A stretch of 64,000 bases of DNA, taken from NCBI GenBank assembly GCA_917880885.1, contig OU862928.1, positions 36,692,962 to 36,756,961 on the forward strand, given 5' to 3'. The notes beneath the pieces were generated by a model, which saw nothing but the letters and a program-made list of their open reading frames with translations, made no database searches and was not told the origin of the DNA. This stretch comes from Limnephilus marmoratus (lineage: Eukaryota; Arthropoda; Insecta; Trichoptera; Limnephilidae). Both the position numbers and the translations under genes were made by a program. Below are positions 12,100-22,288 of the stretch, in pieces (within the stretch, counting starts at the first letter, position 1; each line of letters starts with the position of its first letter).

Positions 12100-13135
12100 C
12101 TAGGTTTTGCCCGTTGCAGAAGCAACTGACGGGTTTAAACACTATGCGATTTGACGTGTGAACGTGGATGAAGCGAGGAAGAGTGTGTGTTAAATTAAAT
12201 ATATGAAGAAACCTGAGGTTACAGTGACCTTGCAACGCATGCCGGGTACCCGTTGTATATAATGTTATGTAGTGCAGCGCTTGCATTAAAATGTAATTTC
12301 CCAGGAATTGGAATGGAACCATTACAGTTAAGTTGACCCCGAGGTTACAGTGACCTTGCAACGCATGCCGAGTAACTGTTGTATATTATGTTATAAATTG
12401 CAGGCGCTTGCATTAAAATTTTATTTCCCGGGAATCGGGATGAAACCATTACAGTAAAGTTGACCCCTAGGTTACAGTGACCTTGCAACGCATACCGGGT
12501 ACCCGTTGTATATAATGTTATATAGTGCAGGCGCTTGCTTTAAAATGTTATTTCCCGGGAATTGGGATGAAACCATTACAGTTAAGTTGACCCCGAGGTT
12601 ACAGTGACCTTGCAACGCATGCCGTGTACCCGTTGTATATTATGTTATAAATTGCAGGCGCTTGCATTAAAATTTTATTTCCCGGGAATTGGGATGGAAC
12701 CATTACAGTAAAGTTGACCCCTAGGTTACAGTGACCTTGCAACGCATGCCGGGTACCCGTTGTATATAATGTTATATAGTGCAGGCGCTTGCATTATAAT
12801 GTAGTTTCCGGGGACTTGGGATGGAACCATTAGAGTTTAGTTGACCCCGAGGTTAAAGTGGCCTTGCAACGCATGCCGGGTACCCGTAGTATATAATGTT
12901 ACATAGTGCAGGCGCTTGCATTATAATGTAGTTTCCCAGGACTTCGGATGGAAACATTACAGTTTTATTGACCCCGAGGTTAAAGCGGCCTTGCAACGCA
13001 TGCGGGGTACCCGTTGTATATAATTTTATAAAGTGCATAATTTTATAATGTTGTTTCCCGGGACTTGGTAGGGAACCATTACGGTTTAGTTGACCCCGAA
13101 GTTAAAGTGGCCTCGCAACGCATGCAGGGTACCGC
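12100..13135 (-). repeat. 127-bp subrepeat array, last unit
   Basis: After the CTAG terminus at 12100-12103 come about eight subrepeats of ~126 bp, the short-period form seen in the first unit rather than the 141-bp form of the neighbours. Copies degenerate rightwards, and after 13135 only a fragment like the 145-bp repeat (ATTATGCCGGAGCTCAC) remains. Confidence 0.8.
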
Positions 13136-14060
13136 AGTTTAGCAGTGCAAAATTTCATTATGCCGGAGCTCACTATTGTAGTTGTATTGTATTTCATTTT
13201 GCAAGTGTAAGTACTAAGTAGGTACTTTGTTGTAATATTTCACCAAAACTACGCCATTATGCTGTTGAGCATAAAATAATTTTCACTACAAATAAATTCA
13301 TTCAATATCATGTTTTGATTTTTAAATGAAAAAAGTCCCCGCAAGTAAGTACCTACCAGAACACGCGTAATGTATATATATATACAATGTTCAAATAGAA
13401 CACACTTAAAAATAAAAAAAAATAATTAATAAAAAAAATTGACAATTCTTTAAATTTTTCTAGTAAATTTTCAGTTCTATAAAGTTCCGTTCGAGTTCTG
13501 TAATTATTTCAGTTTTGTGATGTAACTGGTCTGTAATGATAAAACAATAGAATTTGAGTAGAACCATCACAGAACGTGAAAATTAACTTTAAAAAAGTTC
13601 AATTATTCTGTATCATCGAAACAACCTTACCTTAGTATTTATTGCATTCAAACCTAATTCGTTGTGTAGGTACCCATTCAGGTAGGTATAAGTACCTGCG
13701 CATTTCCTTAGATTCCGGCAATCTTAGCTTTTTTCATCATATTTGCAATACTACCGAAATAAGTAGGTACCTACCCCGAATGAAAAACGTGTTAATTTGA
13801 CTGGCCAGCAAATATTTAAACTTCCGATGGAATCTGTGAGCGCGTATTTTGATGATTTTTTTTCGGAAAATTTCGAGTTTTGTCAGCATCTCCTGACGTA
13901 TTTTATATGAGAATCATATGTTTTATTGGTGTTAAAAGTTGCGGAATCTATCCGGCTATCGTATTTTCAAAAAACATCTAGCCCGGAATCGGTTTTTCGG
14001 CGGTAATGTCGTTTTCCGAAAAACAACGACCGAAACCGCCGAGAGTTCCGTTTTGTTAGG
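13136..14060. other. AT-rich interval, nothing recognised
   Basis: I see no gene or repeat with a partner in the window. It contains several GTAGGTACCTAC-like tracts (13670-13780). Confidence 0.4.
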
Positions 14061-14420
14061 CTAAAAATTTGACATCTGAGATCCTGACCTATGTCAATAG
14101 TCCTATATAGCATTTTCCTTTGTGAAATTAGCGGGTTTTTTCCTAAATTTTTTTTTTCAAACGCCGTCTGTCGGCGGGAAATATAATCGAGTGATTCGAG
14201 TAGAGCTTCTAGTTTTCGCCGCCGATTCGTATCGGAGAATAAATCCCTGTATATATTTCATTTTGTCGGAAAAAAATTACCCCCAGTTTCCATTCGGAAT
14301 TTGCTTCAACCGAAAGTGAACCTTGAGGTGGGTGAAACGCAAAGGGCGTACTGGTCGTTTTTGCGTCGACGAAAAAGTGAGCTTTTCCCGACCTACCCCA
14401 AAACCAAGCATTTTAAAGCT
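14060..14420. repeat. Degraded satellite-core fragment
   Basis: Blocks such as GTCGGCGGGAAATATAA and GTGAGCTTTTCCCGACCTAC match the core region near 1090-1590. This is a diverged, isolated copy outside the array. Confidence 0.5.
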
Positions 14421-15280
14421 CTTTATATATAACTTATCACAATCACTACATCTTATAATATTTTATTTATAAACACAATTGTAATATCTGATATCCTTTT
14501 TCTTTCTTTAATTTTCAGCTTTCTTTTTTATATCCTCTTCTTTCTGCTTATGTTTTATATATTATATAAAACTATAGATGCATATTATGATATATACGAT
14601 TTTTTTTTCTTTGTATACTGTTAATTATCCATCAATTGATCTATATGTATGTAAGAAAAAATTATATATTATTTAAACTTATATAAAAATTAATATCTAC
14701 ATTCGTTGTCACCGCCTTTTTAACACGAGCTTTGCTCAAAAAAAAGGTGTAAGACGTATTAAATAATGTATATTTTTTTTCCAAAAAACTTTATTTATAC
14801 ACAAAAACATGACATTTTTGTAAAATTTATTAAATAAATAAAAAAAAAAAAAAAAGATAAATTAAACAGGGCAAAAGAAAAACTCATTCATGAGGCTCCA
14901 TGAGGCGGCATTGCATCTGTAAAAACCTGCAAGCACCTGCATAAAATAGAGAACATAAGTAATACAATAAATCTCAAATCAATTGGCAAGTACCAACAAA
15001 AAATGTGAATGGCTTTCGGTCTGATCATAAACCTCACTTAGCTTCCGTGTCCCTTAGCTAACCACTCAGTAAAGCCTCAAAGAATGTTAACTGAATATTT
15101 GGGGTAAAATACCCGAAGACTAAAAGAAAATTCAGCGTTGGGTAGTCAGAGGCAGGACAAAGGATAGTCAAGGTCGTCTGATCAAGCCTCAAGCCTGCAC
15201 ATGTCATTGAGGGAGGCGCAGATAGATTCATACTATTATTATTACTTTTCATATTTTTACTTCCATGGCCAGCAACTTAT
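14421..15280. other. AT-rich interval, nothing recognised
   Basis: Long A/T runs are present, including poly(A) near 14840. The short open frames (for example 15058-15252, minus) match nothing I know. Confidence 0.35.
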
Positions 15281-15284
15281 TTAT

Positions 15285-15560
15285 GTCGCAAATCCGAACT
15301 TCGTCTACTATTTTAGAACGATTTTAAAAATAAATAAAAAAAATATTTTTTTCACGCCGAATTTTTGATCAGCTGTTCACGGTTAAAATTAAGTCATTTT
15401 TCTATAGATATGCATCTTTCATTATCAAGTTACATACAACATACAGAAATCGAAAATATTCTAATTTGACTCGAATAAGTACCCCTCACGGCAGTTTCAA
15501 AGTAACAAACACGCAGGATTCGCGCAGTTATTTTTTTAATAAATCCTACAAATATATTAT
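15285..15560 (+). repeat. Interspersed repeat R15/28, copy 1
   Basis: This shares a long collinear match with 28570-28830, with blocks GTACCCCTCACGG, ACACGCAGGATTCGCGC and CTATAGATATGCA. No coding sense is visible. Class unknown. Confidence 0.6.
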
Positions 15561-15839
15561 ATTGTTTGCCAGCTAAAGTGATAATTAAGTCAATAAACTC
15601 TTCGGTCAACTTTCCACCGGACACGAATGCATCCGCTTGCAACTCCTGTACTAATATTAATATAACGGGAAGTTATCATATTACGAGTAATATGGGGAAA
15701 CTTGAATCGCGGGGCCGACATTGATAATCGCGGAACAATTCATTTTATCTGCCATTCCGAAATTACTCGTTTATTTTTAATGATTTCTTTGCAATCTCAA
15801 TGATACTTAAAAAAAGTGTCAAATTATGAAATTATTTAT

Positions 15840-15955
15840 GTCTTGACTGTCCTAAAACGGGAATCCTCCTAGTGGGGCAGTCAAGTCATTTTATAAAGAA
15901 TGTAAAACAAATGTATGATCTTGTACTATATAAAAATAAATAAATAAATATTGAA
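15840..15955 (+). mobile_element. LINE 3' tail relic
   Basis: A short 3'-UTR-like stretch ends in an (AAAT)n tract after GATCTTGTACTATATAAAA. It resembles the tails of the jockey/CR1-like LINEs at 34437-34555 and 54300-54450. Confidence 0.4.
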
Positions 15956-16165
15956 AAGCGGAAATTTCAAACCCTGGAAAATACCAAATGAAAATTAATA
16001 TTCAGGAGAGTGAAAACAAAATTCTTTTTGAAGTAAAACTTCTTTAAGCACGCTCGAGCTGGTGAATAAGTTACGAAAAGTGGTGATTGTTACGAAAAAT
16101 GTCATGCGAACGGTGATCGATTGCTAGGCGAACGGTCGGGCCTTTAGGCACGCTTGACTTGGGGA

Positions 16166-16251
16166 GTGATAATGATAAGGATTAGGATAAGGATAAGGAT
16201 AAGGATAAGGATAAGGATAAGGATAAGGATAAGGATAAGGATAAGGATAAG
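16166..16251 (+). repeat. (GGATAA)n, left arm
   Basis: About 14 hexamers lie to the left of the LINE 3' end. They are the same unit and phase type as the main array to the right. Confidence 0.95.
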
Positions 16252-16468
16252 GAAAATATCTGGAGTCGGTGAATTATATTCCCATTTGGTCTCTAGTAGG
16301 TTGACATGTTGTTCTTGTATTTATAATACTTATATAGTGCAATTGCATAGCGTGGGTTGACTAGATGATCATTTGGGGAAGTGTGTGAAAGGGTTTAGTT
16401 TTTCCTTTTTTTTTTCCTTTTTTTTTTTTTTGGGGAAAATTTAACCCGGACATTTAAATCTGGTGCAT
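16252..16468 (+). mobile_element. R2/R4-like LINE 3' UTR inside the hexamer array
   Basis: This ~215-bp stretch is the reverse complement of 33872-34085, which there forms the 3' UTR downstream of a LINE C-terminal frame. A T/C-rich run is expanded here. Hexamers flank both sides, so a 5'-truncated LINE probably landed in an existing array. Confidence 0.7.
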
Positions 16469-16469
16469 A

Positions 16470-17699
16470 TAGGATAAGGATAAGGATAAGGATAAGGATA
16501 AGGATAAGGATAAGGATAAGGATAAGGATAAGGATAAGGATAAGGATAAGGATAAGGATAAGGATAAGGATAAGGATAAGGATAAGGATAAGGATAAGGA
16601 TAAGGATAAGGATAAGGATAAGGATAAGGATAAGGATAAGGATAAGGATAAGGATAAGGATAAGGATAAGGATAAGGATAAGGATAAGGATAAGGATAAG
16701 GAAAAGGATGAGGATGAGGATGAGGATGAGGATGAGGATGAGGATGAGGATGAGGATGAGGATAAGGATAAGGATAAGGATAAGGATAAGGATAAGGATA
16801 ATGATAAGGATAAGGATAAGGATAAGGATAAGGATAAGGATAAGGATAAGGATAAGGATAAGGATAAGGATAAGGATAAGGATAAGGATAAGGATAAGGA
16901 TAAGGATAAGGATAAGGATAAGGATAAGGATAAGGATAAGGATAAGGATAAGGATAAGGATAAGGATAAGGATAAGGATAAGGATAAGGATAAGGATAAG
17001 GATAAGGATAAGGATAAGGATAAGGATAAGGATAAGGATAAGGATAAGGATAAGGATAAGGATAAGGATAAGGATAAGGATAAGGATAAGGATAAGGATA
17101 AGGATAAGGATAAGGATAAGGATAAGGATAAGGATAAGGATAAGGATAAGTATAAGGATAAGGATAAGGATAAGGATAAGGATAAGGATAAGGATAAGGA
17201 TAAGGATAAGGATAAGGATAAGGATAAGGATAAGGATAAGGATAAGGATAAGGATAAGGATAAGGATAAGGATAAGGATAAGGATAAGGATAAGGATAAG
17301 GATAAGGATAAGGATAAGGATAAGGATAAGGATAAGGATAAGGATAAGGATAAGGATAAGGATAAGGATAAGGATAAGTATAAGGATAAGGATAAGGATA
17401 AGGATAAGGATAAGGATAAGGATAAGGATAAGGATAAGGATAAGGATAAGGATAAGGATAAGGATAAGGATAAGGATAAGGATAAGGATAAGGATAAGGA
17501 TAAGGATAAGGATAAGGATAAGGATAAGGATAAGGATAAGGATAAGGATAAGGATAAGGATAAGGATAAGGATAAGGATAAGGATAAGGATAAGGATAAG
17601 GATAAGGATAAGGATAAGGATAAGGATAAGGATAAGGATAAGGATAAGGATAAGGATAAGGATAAGGATAAGGATAAGGATAAGGATAAGGATAAGGAT
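16470..17699 (+). repeat. (GGATAA)n main array, about 1.23 kb
   Basis: Roughly 205 near-perfect GGATAA hexamers are present. Interruptions are a GATGAG block at about 16708-16760, one GATAAT at about 16800, and AAGTATAAG variants at 17151 and 17379, which lie exactly 228 bp (38 units) apart. Long Ile-Arg and Ile-Leu open frames on the two strands are translations of the repeat. Confidence 0.97.
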
Positions 17700-17878
17700 G
17701 GTCACTCCAAGGTCGTAGGTCATCCCAAGGTCGTAGGTCACCCCAAGGTCGTAGGTCACCCCATGGTTATATTTCACATCAATCTCATAAGATACCCTTA
17801 GGTCATAGGTCACTCCGTTCGCTACGTTTGGTAACTTAGCAGGGATACCGGGGTTCATTGGGCGAGGTTTGTCTTGTA
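17700..17878 (+). mobile_element. SINE1 fragment with triplicated 18-mer
   Basis: The fragment contains the CGTTTGGTAACTTAGCAGGG...GGTTCATTGGGCGAGGTTTGTC part of SINE1. Just before it, AGGTCGTAGGTCACCCCA is repeated three times in tandem (17709-17765). The 3' half is missing. Confidence 0.55.
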
Positions 17879-17964
17879 GTTTTACTTCAGTCGTGTGGTC
17901 TAAAGCACACTCGTTTTTGTAAATACATATCTCCTGTTTTTAAAGATAAAAAATTATGAATTTT

Positions 17965-18103
17965 CATAATATAATATTATGAGACGTTGTATGAATGTAA
18001 ACGAGGCAAGGAATGTGTGCCAAGACCAAATTGTTTGGCGGTCCGTCCTCTCTGCCTATCACTGCGGGGAAACGGCGTGATGGTGAGTTAGTTAGTTAGT
18101 TTA
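17965..18103 (+). mobile_element. LINE tail with (GTTA)n end
   Basis: Short 3' end of the LINE family whose coding end reads like MRRCMNVxEAxxVCQDQ and whose UTR carries GGCGGTCCGTCCTCTCTGCC. It terminates in GTTAGTTAGTTAG. Other copies are at 27250-27525, 35955-36592, 44135-44745 and 54645-54725. Confidence 0.6.
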
Positions 18104-18137
18104 TATTTATAAATCTTCTCTTGCTCAAAGAAATTTT

Positions 18138-18283
18138 TTTCAGGCACCACTCATATTTAATAGCCTTCTAGAGCACATTAAGACATCTAATTCCTTGAAC
18201 ACTTTTAAAAATATTGTTAAATTATTTGTGTTAGCCGAGGATTGCCAATTGATTTTCTCTACTTTATCCTTTCTAAATTAATA
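18138..18283 (+). pseudogene. LINE reverse transcriptase C-terminal scrap
   Basis: A 48-codon frame without ATG reads as a typical LINE C terminus: APLIFNSLLEHIKTS, then LNTFKNIVKLF, ending in a stop. The pattern of a small hydrophobic patch followed by FK..v+.f is common in CR1/jockey-type LINEs. Nothing of the upstream polymerase domain remains. Confidence 0.45.
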
Positions 18284-18966
18284 GCTTAATGATCATGATT
18301 ATAACAATAAACTAGATTAATATTATTTTGTCTAAACCGTTTTTTCATCGTTCTCCTGCCAAATTAATAGCATGTTATACTAGGGCTGTCCGTAAAATAA
18401 GGTCTCCAAGGCGCTGCGGTCGCGAGGAATGATTCTAAGCGGAATCCTGCAACACTGGAGTGCTACCTGGTTTTCCCTTGTAAAATCCCCACTACGTTGC
18501 ACCCTCTGTGACGCTTAGTCATATTTGGTATATTTATGCCCACGACATGACGTGAAATTTTTTTATTATCTAGTTTATTACCTATTGGTTTACTTATTTT
18601 TCAAACACTACTTGTAGATTATGTAGTAATCTTATTTAAATTATAGTCGTCTGGTGCCCTGAAATATTAATTTAAATCAACCAAAATAGATTCTAACATG
18701 TGACATATTGGCTTGAATGGTTTTTTAGAGCAGTCACCATGGCCCGAGATTTATTTAATTATTTTATAGAGTCGTAGTCAATCATGTCTAATATTATTAT
18801 TTGTAACTTGAAAAGATTAAAACTCATTAAATATACACACGAAACAGCGCACATATCACGTTATCCCGTCGCGACCTGTAGGGTTTGGATCAGTGGCGAC
18901 GTGTGATTGATTTTTGTTTTTAGTAAAAAAAGTGATGTAATTTTTTTTAAATAAATGTTAAAATCA
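18284..18966. other. Interval without recognised gene
   Basis: AT-rich. A GC-rich patch at 18390-18520 (AAGGCGCTGCGGTCGCG) has no partner that I could see. The last ~100 bp should contain the Tc1 left end, but no clear inverted repeat was found. Confidence 0.3.
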
Positions 18967-18970
18967 AAAC

Positions 18971-20155
18971 ATGCCGTTTGGTCGCCCAAAGTAAAGCAGA
19001 GCTGTTGCACTTCGTGGAGAAGGCTACACATATGAAGAAATTGCAAAAATATTGGGTAGAGGAGCTTTTTTTTTTTTTTTACGTGAATACCGCACAAGAG
19101 TCCCAACTGCTCCCGTCTGGAGCCAGTGGGACTATGGCATCCCCAATTGGGGTATGTTGTGAAGCAGAAGGCAGTGGGGAGGGGAAGGAGATAGGAAAAA
19201 GGAAGGTGGGGAAGTAACTGGCTATTCAGATCTGGTCACCAAACACGGCAGAAGCCATTTCAAGCAACGTTTCAATTCTGAATGGTGGTCTTACACCAGG
19301 GCGATACTGAGAATATCTTCCACTCTGGAACGTGCCGCAAATATATTATTTTAAATGAATAAATTGTGAAATACACAAATTAATCAAATAAAATTTATTT
19401 GCCACGCCGGGATTCGATCCCGCGGCCTTTGGAATGTTAGTCAAGCGCCTTACCGCTGCACTACGCCGGCTACCAGCTACCAAGTAAGAAAGGTTTTCCA
19501 ACGCTTCAAGGAGACTAAAACTACAAAAACAGTCCGAAAATCGTCCAAAAGCCAAAGTTTACGCCACAAAAACAAAGGAGCATGTGTTGCCTTACCCTGC
19601 AGAATCATCGTCAAACATCTAAATATATTAATATGGTCGTTAAAGCTGCTGGACTCGATATTACTGATATAACATTTAGGAAGAAATTAGGTAAGAATAA
19701 TATAAGTCTAACCATAGCATGAAACAGAGGTATAAATGGCTGATATGGACTGTAACACATAAGAAATGGACCTCAGAAGACTGGGCAAAGGTTATATGGA
19801 GTGATGAGACGAAAATTTTCACTTTTGAGAGTGATGGAAACAGATTTGTTCATTGCCACCAAGTTGAAGATGTGATACCAGAATGCACTACTGCGACAAT
19901 GAAACTTCCTCTGAGTGCAATGGTGTGGCTTTGCATGATAAGTTATAGTTTTGGACGTCTGGGAGTGGTAGAAGGCATAATTAAGGCTAACAGGCACCAT
20001 GATTTGTTCGAGGGTAACCGTGCTAATTGCAATTTCCAGCAAAATGGACCCCCATGCCACACAGCAAAACGAGCATGAAATAGTTACAGAACCACCATAT
20101 TGTTATTCTACCTTGGCCAGGAAACCATCTGGACTTGAATCGTATTGAAAATCTC
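18971..20155 (+). pseudogene. Tc1-type transposase, broken
   Basis: The frame begins with ATG (18971) and the Tc1 N terminus MPFGRPK, then a stop, then a helix-turn-helix-like GYTYEEIAKILGRG. A tRNA-derived SINE (19064-19472) interrupts it here. The sequence resumes with SYQVRKVFQRFKET and continues to WTSEDWAKVIWSDETKI (first catalytic Asp region), MVWLCMIS, and FQQNGPPCHTAK, where the family has an Asp after QQ. After a frame change it ends with LPWPGNHLDLNRIENLC, the DD34E-type end with Glu in RIENL. The second Asp position reads Asn. Stops, frame changes and the SINE make it nonfunctional. Tc1 elements are TA-inserting cut-and-paste transposons. The terminal repeats were not identified. 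Confidence 0.8.
19064..19472 (-). mobile_element. SINE2 (tRNA-derived) inside Tc1
   Basis: Read on the minus strand it has a tRNA-like head (19401-19471) with an A-box-like TAGTGCAGCGG and B-box-like GGGATCGAATCCC. A body with GAAACGTTGCTTGAAATGGC and GTTTGGTGACC follows, and the tail is GTGCGGTATTCACGT plus poly(A). This is the most complete copy. Others are at 29343, 45968 and 47803. Polymerase III transcription is inferred from the boxes. Confidence 0.8.
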
Positions 20156-20278
20156 TGCTAGTTTTGAATAGATTTAGATGTTTTTTTTTAGAAAAATAAC
20201 AAAAATGCTGGATAAAACAACGACATGGCAAAACACAAATTCTTTATTAATTGCGAAGATTTTGTATAATATTTAAAA

Positions 20279-20809
20279 CTAGCTGGTTCCCGGCATGCGT
20301 TGCTATGCCATTTAATAAATAAATTGTTTCTCCCTGCGTGTCCTTTCCCATTCGTCCCGTTTCCCTTCCTCTTCCGCGTCCTCTTTCCCTCTCGCGTTCC
20401 CACTCCGCCTCCTCCACCTTCCCTCTCCCAACTCCACCTTCCCTCTCCCAACTCCACTCCCCCCCTTCCTCCGTCCCGCGAATCCCCCCTCTCGTGTTTC
20501 CCTCCCCCCTCCGGGTTCCCCTCCCCCTCCCTGGTTCCCCTTCCCTACCCCTTCCGCGAGCGCCCTACCCAAGTTCCCCTGCCCCCTCCCGCATTCAGTC
20601 ACGGTATATTCAGTTTTCAAACAGCTCGCGTGCCAACTATTGCATTTTTTTATACAAATTTCATAATGCCAGAGCTCACCAGTAGTTTTATACAAACCTT
20701 GTCCTAACAATAACGAACACAACAAAAAAAAGAATTATCCAATTTGGTTCAGTCGTTCGGAAGTTATGCGCGTACATACATTTCAACGATTCATTTTTAT
20801 ATATATAGA
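20279..20809 (-). mobile_element. Complete short Helitron
   Basis: On the minus strand it starts TCTATATATATAAAAATGAA (from 20809), with A outside, and ends with a GGCAT-AGCAACGC-ATGCC hairpin, GGGAACCAG and CTAG (20282-20279), with T outside. TC start, terminal hairpin, CTAG end and insertion between A and T are the Helitron hallmarks. The interior is a polypyrimidine/C-rich tract (20330-20590) plus the 145-bp block seen in the satellite. It has no Rep/helicase gene, so it is non-autonomous. It gives the reference for reading the array at 1-13135. Confidence 0.85.
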
Positions 20810-21365
20810 TATAACAGTACCATATGCTATTTAATTAATTAGCTAACATAATTACAGTTAAACACCAACGTGATTTAAAAAAGAGCGAATGAACATCAAA
20901 TACAAGAAATTCATAAAAAGTGTCCATATTTAAGTCCACTAGTCACTAGCGTATATGTGTGTATATATTTCGACAGTTTAAATATGTGCAATAAGTACGA
21001 CATTAAATTTTCCAACAGAAAAGTATAAAAAAAAAAAAATTGTTTCAAAGTTGACAATATTGAAAAAGTCACCTCATTTTACGCCTGCAAAACCCGCGTG
21101 GGAAGGCAGTAATTTCAGAGCGTTACACATAGCTTGCTTTGTCCCACATGCGAATTACATTGTTAGATTCGTCATGCCCACGTTCAATGCCTTGGTCATT
21201 TGTCGTACAAATGTACATAGGTACTCAATTATGCAGATTTCTATAAATGCAAAATGCAATCATATTTCGCACTACTGCAAGTGGAATGTATATAAGCAAA
21301 TATAACAGTTGACTCAAACAACACCTTTTTGTGTGTATTGGTGCATATGTATTCTCTTCAGTAAT
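20810..21365. other. Interval without recognised gene
   Basis: AT-rich, poly(A) near 21030. I see no supported feature in it. Confidence 0.3.
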
Positions 21366-21371
21366 GTTTGA

Positions 21372-21725
21372 AGTGAAACTTCTTTAGCCCCGTTAGCGTT
21401 TGTGATGCATTTCCGTTTCATTCGGATGAAACGGAAATGCGTCACAAAAAATTATTATTTCACGGTCCTCGGTTCTAATATAATGCGGTAAATTCACGCG
21501 CCGGCACGGGCTTTCGATAGCATAGTGGGCAATGCGCTCGACAAGTCTCAGCGGCCAGAGAGACAGACATATAAAGCAAACGGAGGTTCGAATCCTACGA
21601 ACTCCAAAAAAATAAACATTTTTATTTTTGTGAAATCAACATCCAATCTTCAAACCACTTTAAAACAAACAGGCAAAAGAAAAAAGCGATATCTAGCGAC
21701 TTTCTAGTTTCACTTCTACTGCGTG
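21372..21725 (+). mobile_element. SINE3 (tRNA-like head) with GTGAAACTTC ends
   Basis: It begins near GTGAAACTTCTTTAGCCCCG and ends near AGTTTCACTTCTACTGCGTG. A tRNA-like module at 21513-21604 has an A-box-like TAGCATAGTGGGCAATGC, a perfect B box GGTTCGAATCC and a long insert between them. The A-rich stretch after it, then CAACATCCAATCTTCAAACC and GATATCTAGCGACT, match the minus-strand copy at 29690-29890. A 20-bp hairpin lies at 21402-21445. Confidence 0.6.
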
Positions 21726-21747
21726 TGAATTGCACACTCTGATTTTT

Positions 21748-22183
21748 TTGACATTAGCTCCACACGGGAGGCCCTGAGGAAAATAATTCGCATCAGAGCC
21801 AATGTCATATTTGGGGATGCTGTGCGGAGGATCTTTTTAGAAAACGAAGGAGAGGAAGTACTGGGAAGGAAAACGTATGAGGGGTGAGTAGGAATCTAGG
21901 GTCAGGAGTGACGGACGTATGAATCCGTCCCTCCCATTTCGGTGCAAGGTGCATGGCGATGTTCCAAAAAAGTTCTGCTTGAGAGGTCACAAAGTTTCCC
22001 TCAACCAGTCTCTCCCGATCCGGCCTGCCATGCGGCTGGTGTGCAGACACATCCGCCGCCAAGACCCAGACCAACATCACTCCATGAACCCGGGCACCCC
22101 TGCTAAGTTACCAAACGTAGTGAACCTCTTGGGGTGACCAATGGCAGAGGTGTTGGTTATCCAAAAAAATGGTTCCCGGGGCG
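21748..22183 (-). mobile_element. SINE1 copy, nearly full length
   Basis: In minus orientation it contains the head (CCCCGGGAACC...TTATCC), the CACCCCAAGAGGTTCACTACG block, a middle with GATTCATACGTCCGTCACTCC, and the 3' stem CTCCGCACAGCATCCCC / TCCCGTGTGGAGCTAATGTC. One of the longest copies. Confidence 0.8.
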
Positions 22184-22288
22184 GAATTTCCTTATAAAGA
22201 AATTAATTTTTTATTATTAAATAAAACATATTATATAACGAAGTTGCATTCCCATGAGTTATCAAAACTAATTAAGGGATCGCCAATA

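Larger units (their letters stand above)
1..13135 (-). repeat. Higher-order satellite built from Helitron parts
   Basis: A head-to-tail array of large units fills the first 13.1 kb. Read on the minus strand, each unit ends in a Helitron-type 3' terminus: a GTTGC/GCAAC hairpin, a short spacer and CTAG followed by T, with plus-strand CTAG at 1606, 5896, 8999 and 12100. To the right of each terminus come a 127- or 141-bp subrepeat array, a SINE, a GC-rich Helitron body, a ~145-bp subrepeat array and a ~0.85-kb core. The spacings between termini are 4290, 3103 and 3101 bp. The units at 5896-8998 and 8999-12099 are almost identical by eye, and the outer parts are more diverged. The array is open at the left window edge and decays after 13135. 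Classification as Helitron-derived rests on comparison with the complete element at 20279-20809. Confidence 0.8.
16030..17888. mobile_element. Element with GAAGT(A)nACTTC ends, enclosing (GGATAA)n
   Basis: The left end GAAGTAAAACTTC (16030-16042), followed by TTTAAGCACGCTCGAGCT, and the right end with TTTTACTTCAGTCGTGTG match the two ends of the element at 47533-48248. The interior here is a hexamer array, a LINE 3' end and a SINE1 fragment. Whether this is one element is inference. Confidence 0.4.

Noticed and set aside
1..13135. CRISPR-like regular repeats
   Set aside because: Repeats are contiguous 126-146-bp monomers without unique spacers, in a eukaryotic transposon context.
16395..17858. 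487-codon Ile-Leu frame and 336-codon Ile-Arg frame
   Set aside because: Direct translations of GGATAA hexamers. No non-repeat domain.
19401..19471. tRNA gene (also 48157-48223, 29343-29415, 21513-21604)
   Set aside because: Promoter boxes present, but acceptor pairing is weak and each is joined to a SINE body. They are SINE heads.
20300..20725. Pro/Ser-rich and Gly/Arg-rich frames on both strands
   Set aside because: Composition of the C-rich Helitron interior. The same happens at 7128-7398, 10230-10691, 55506-55826 and 57258-57596.
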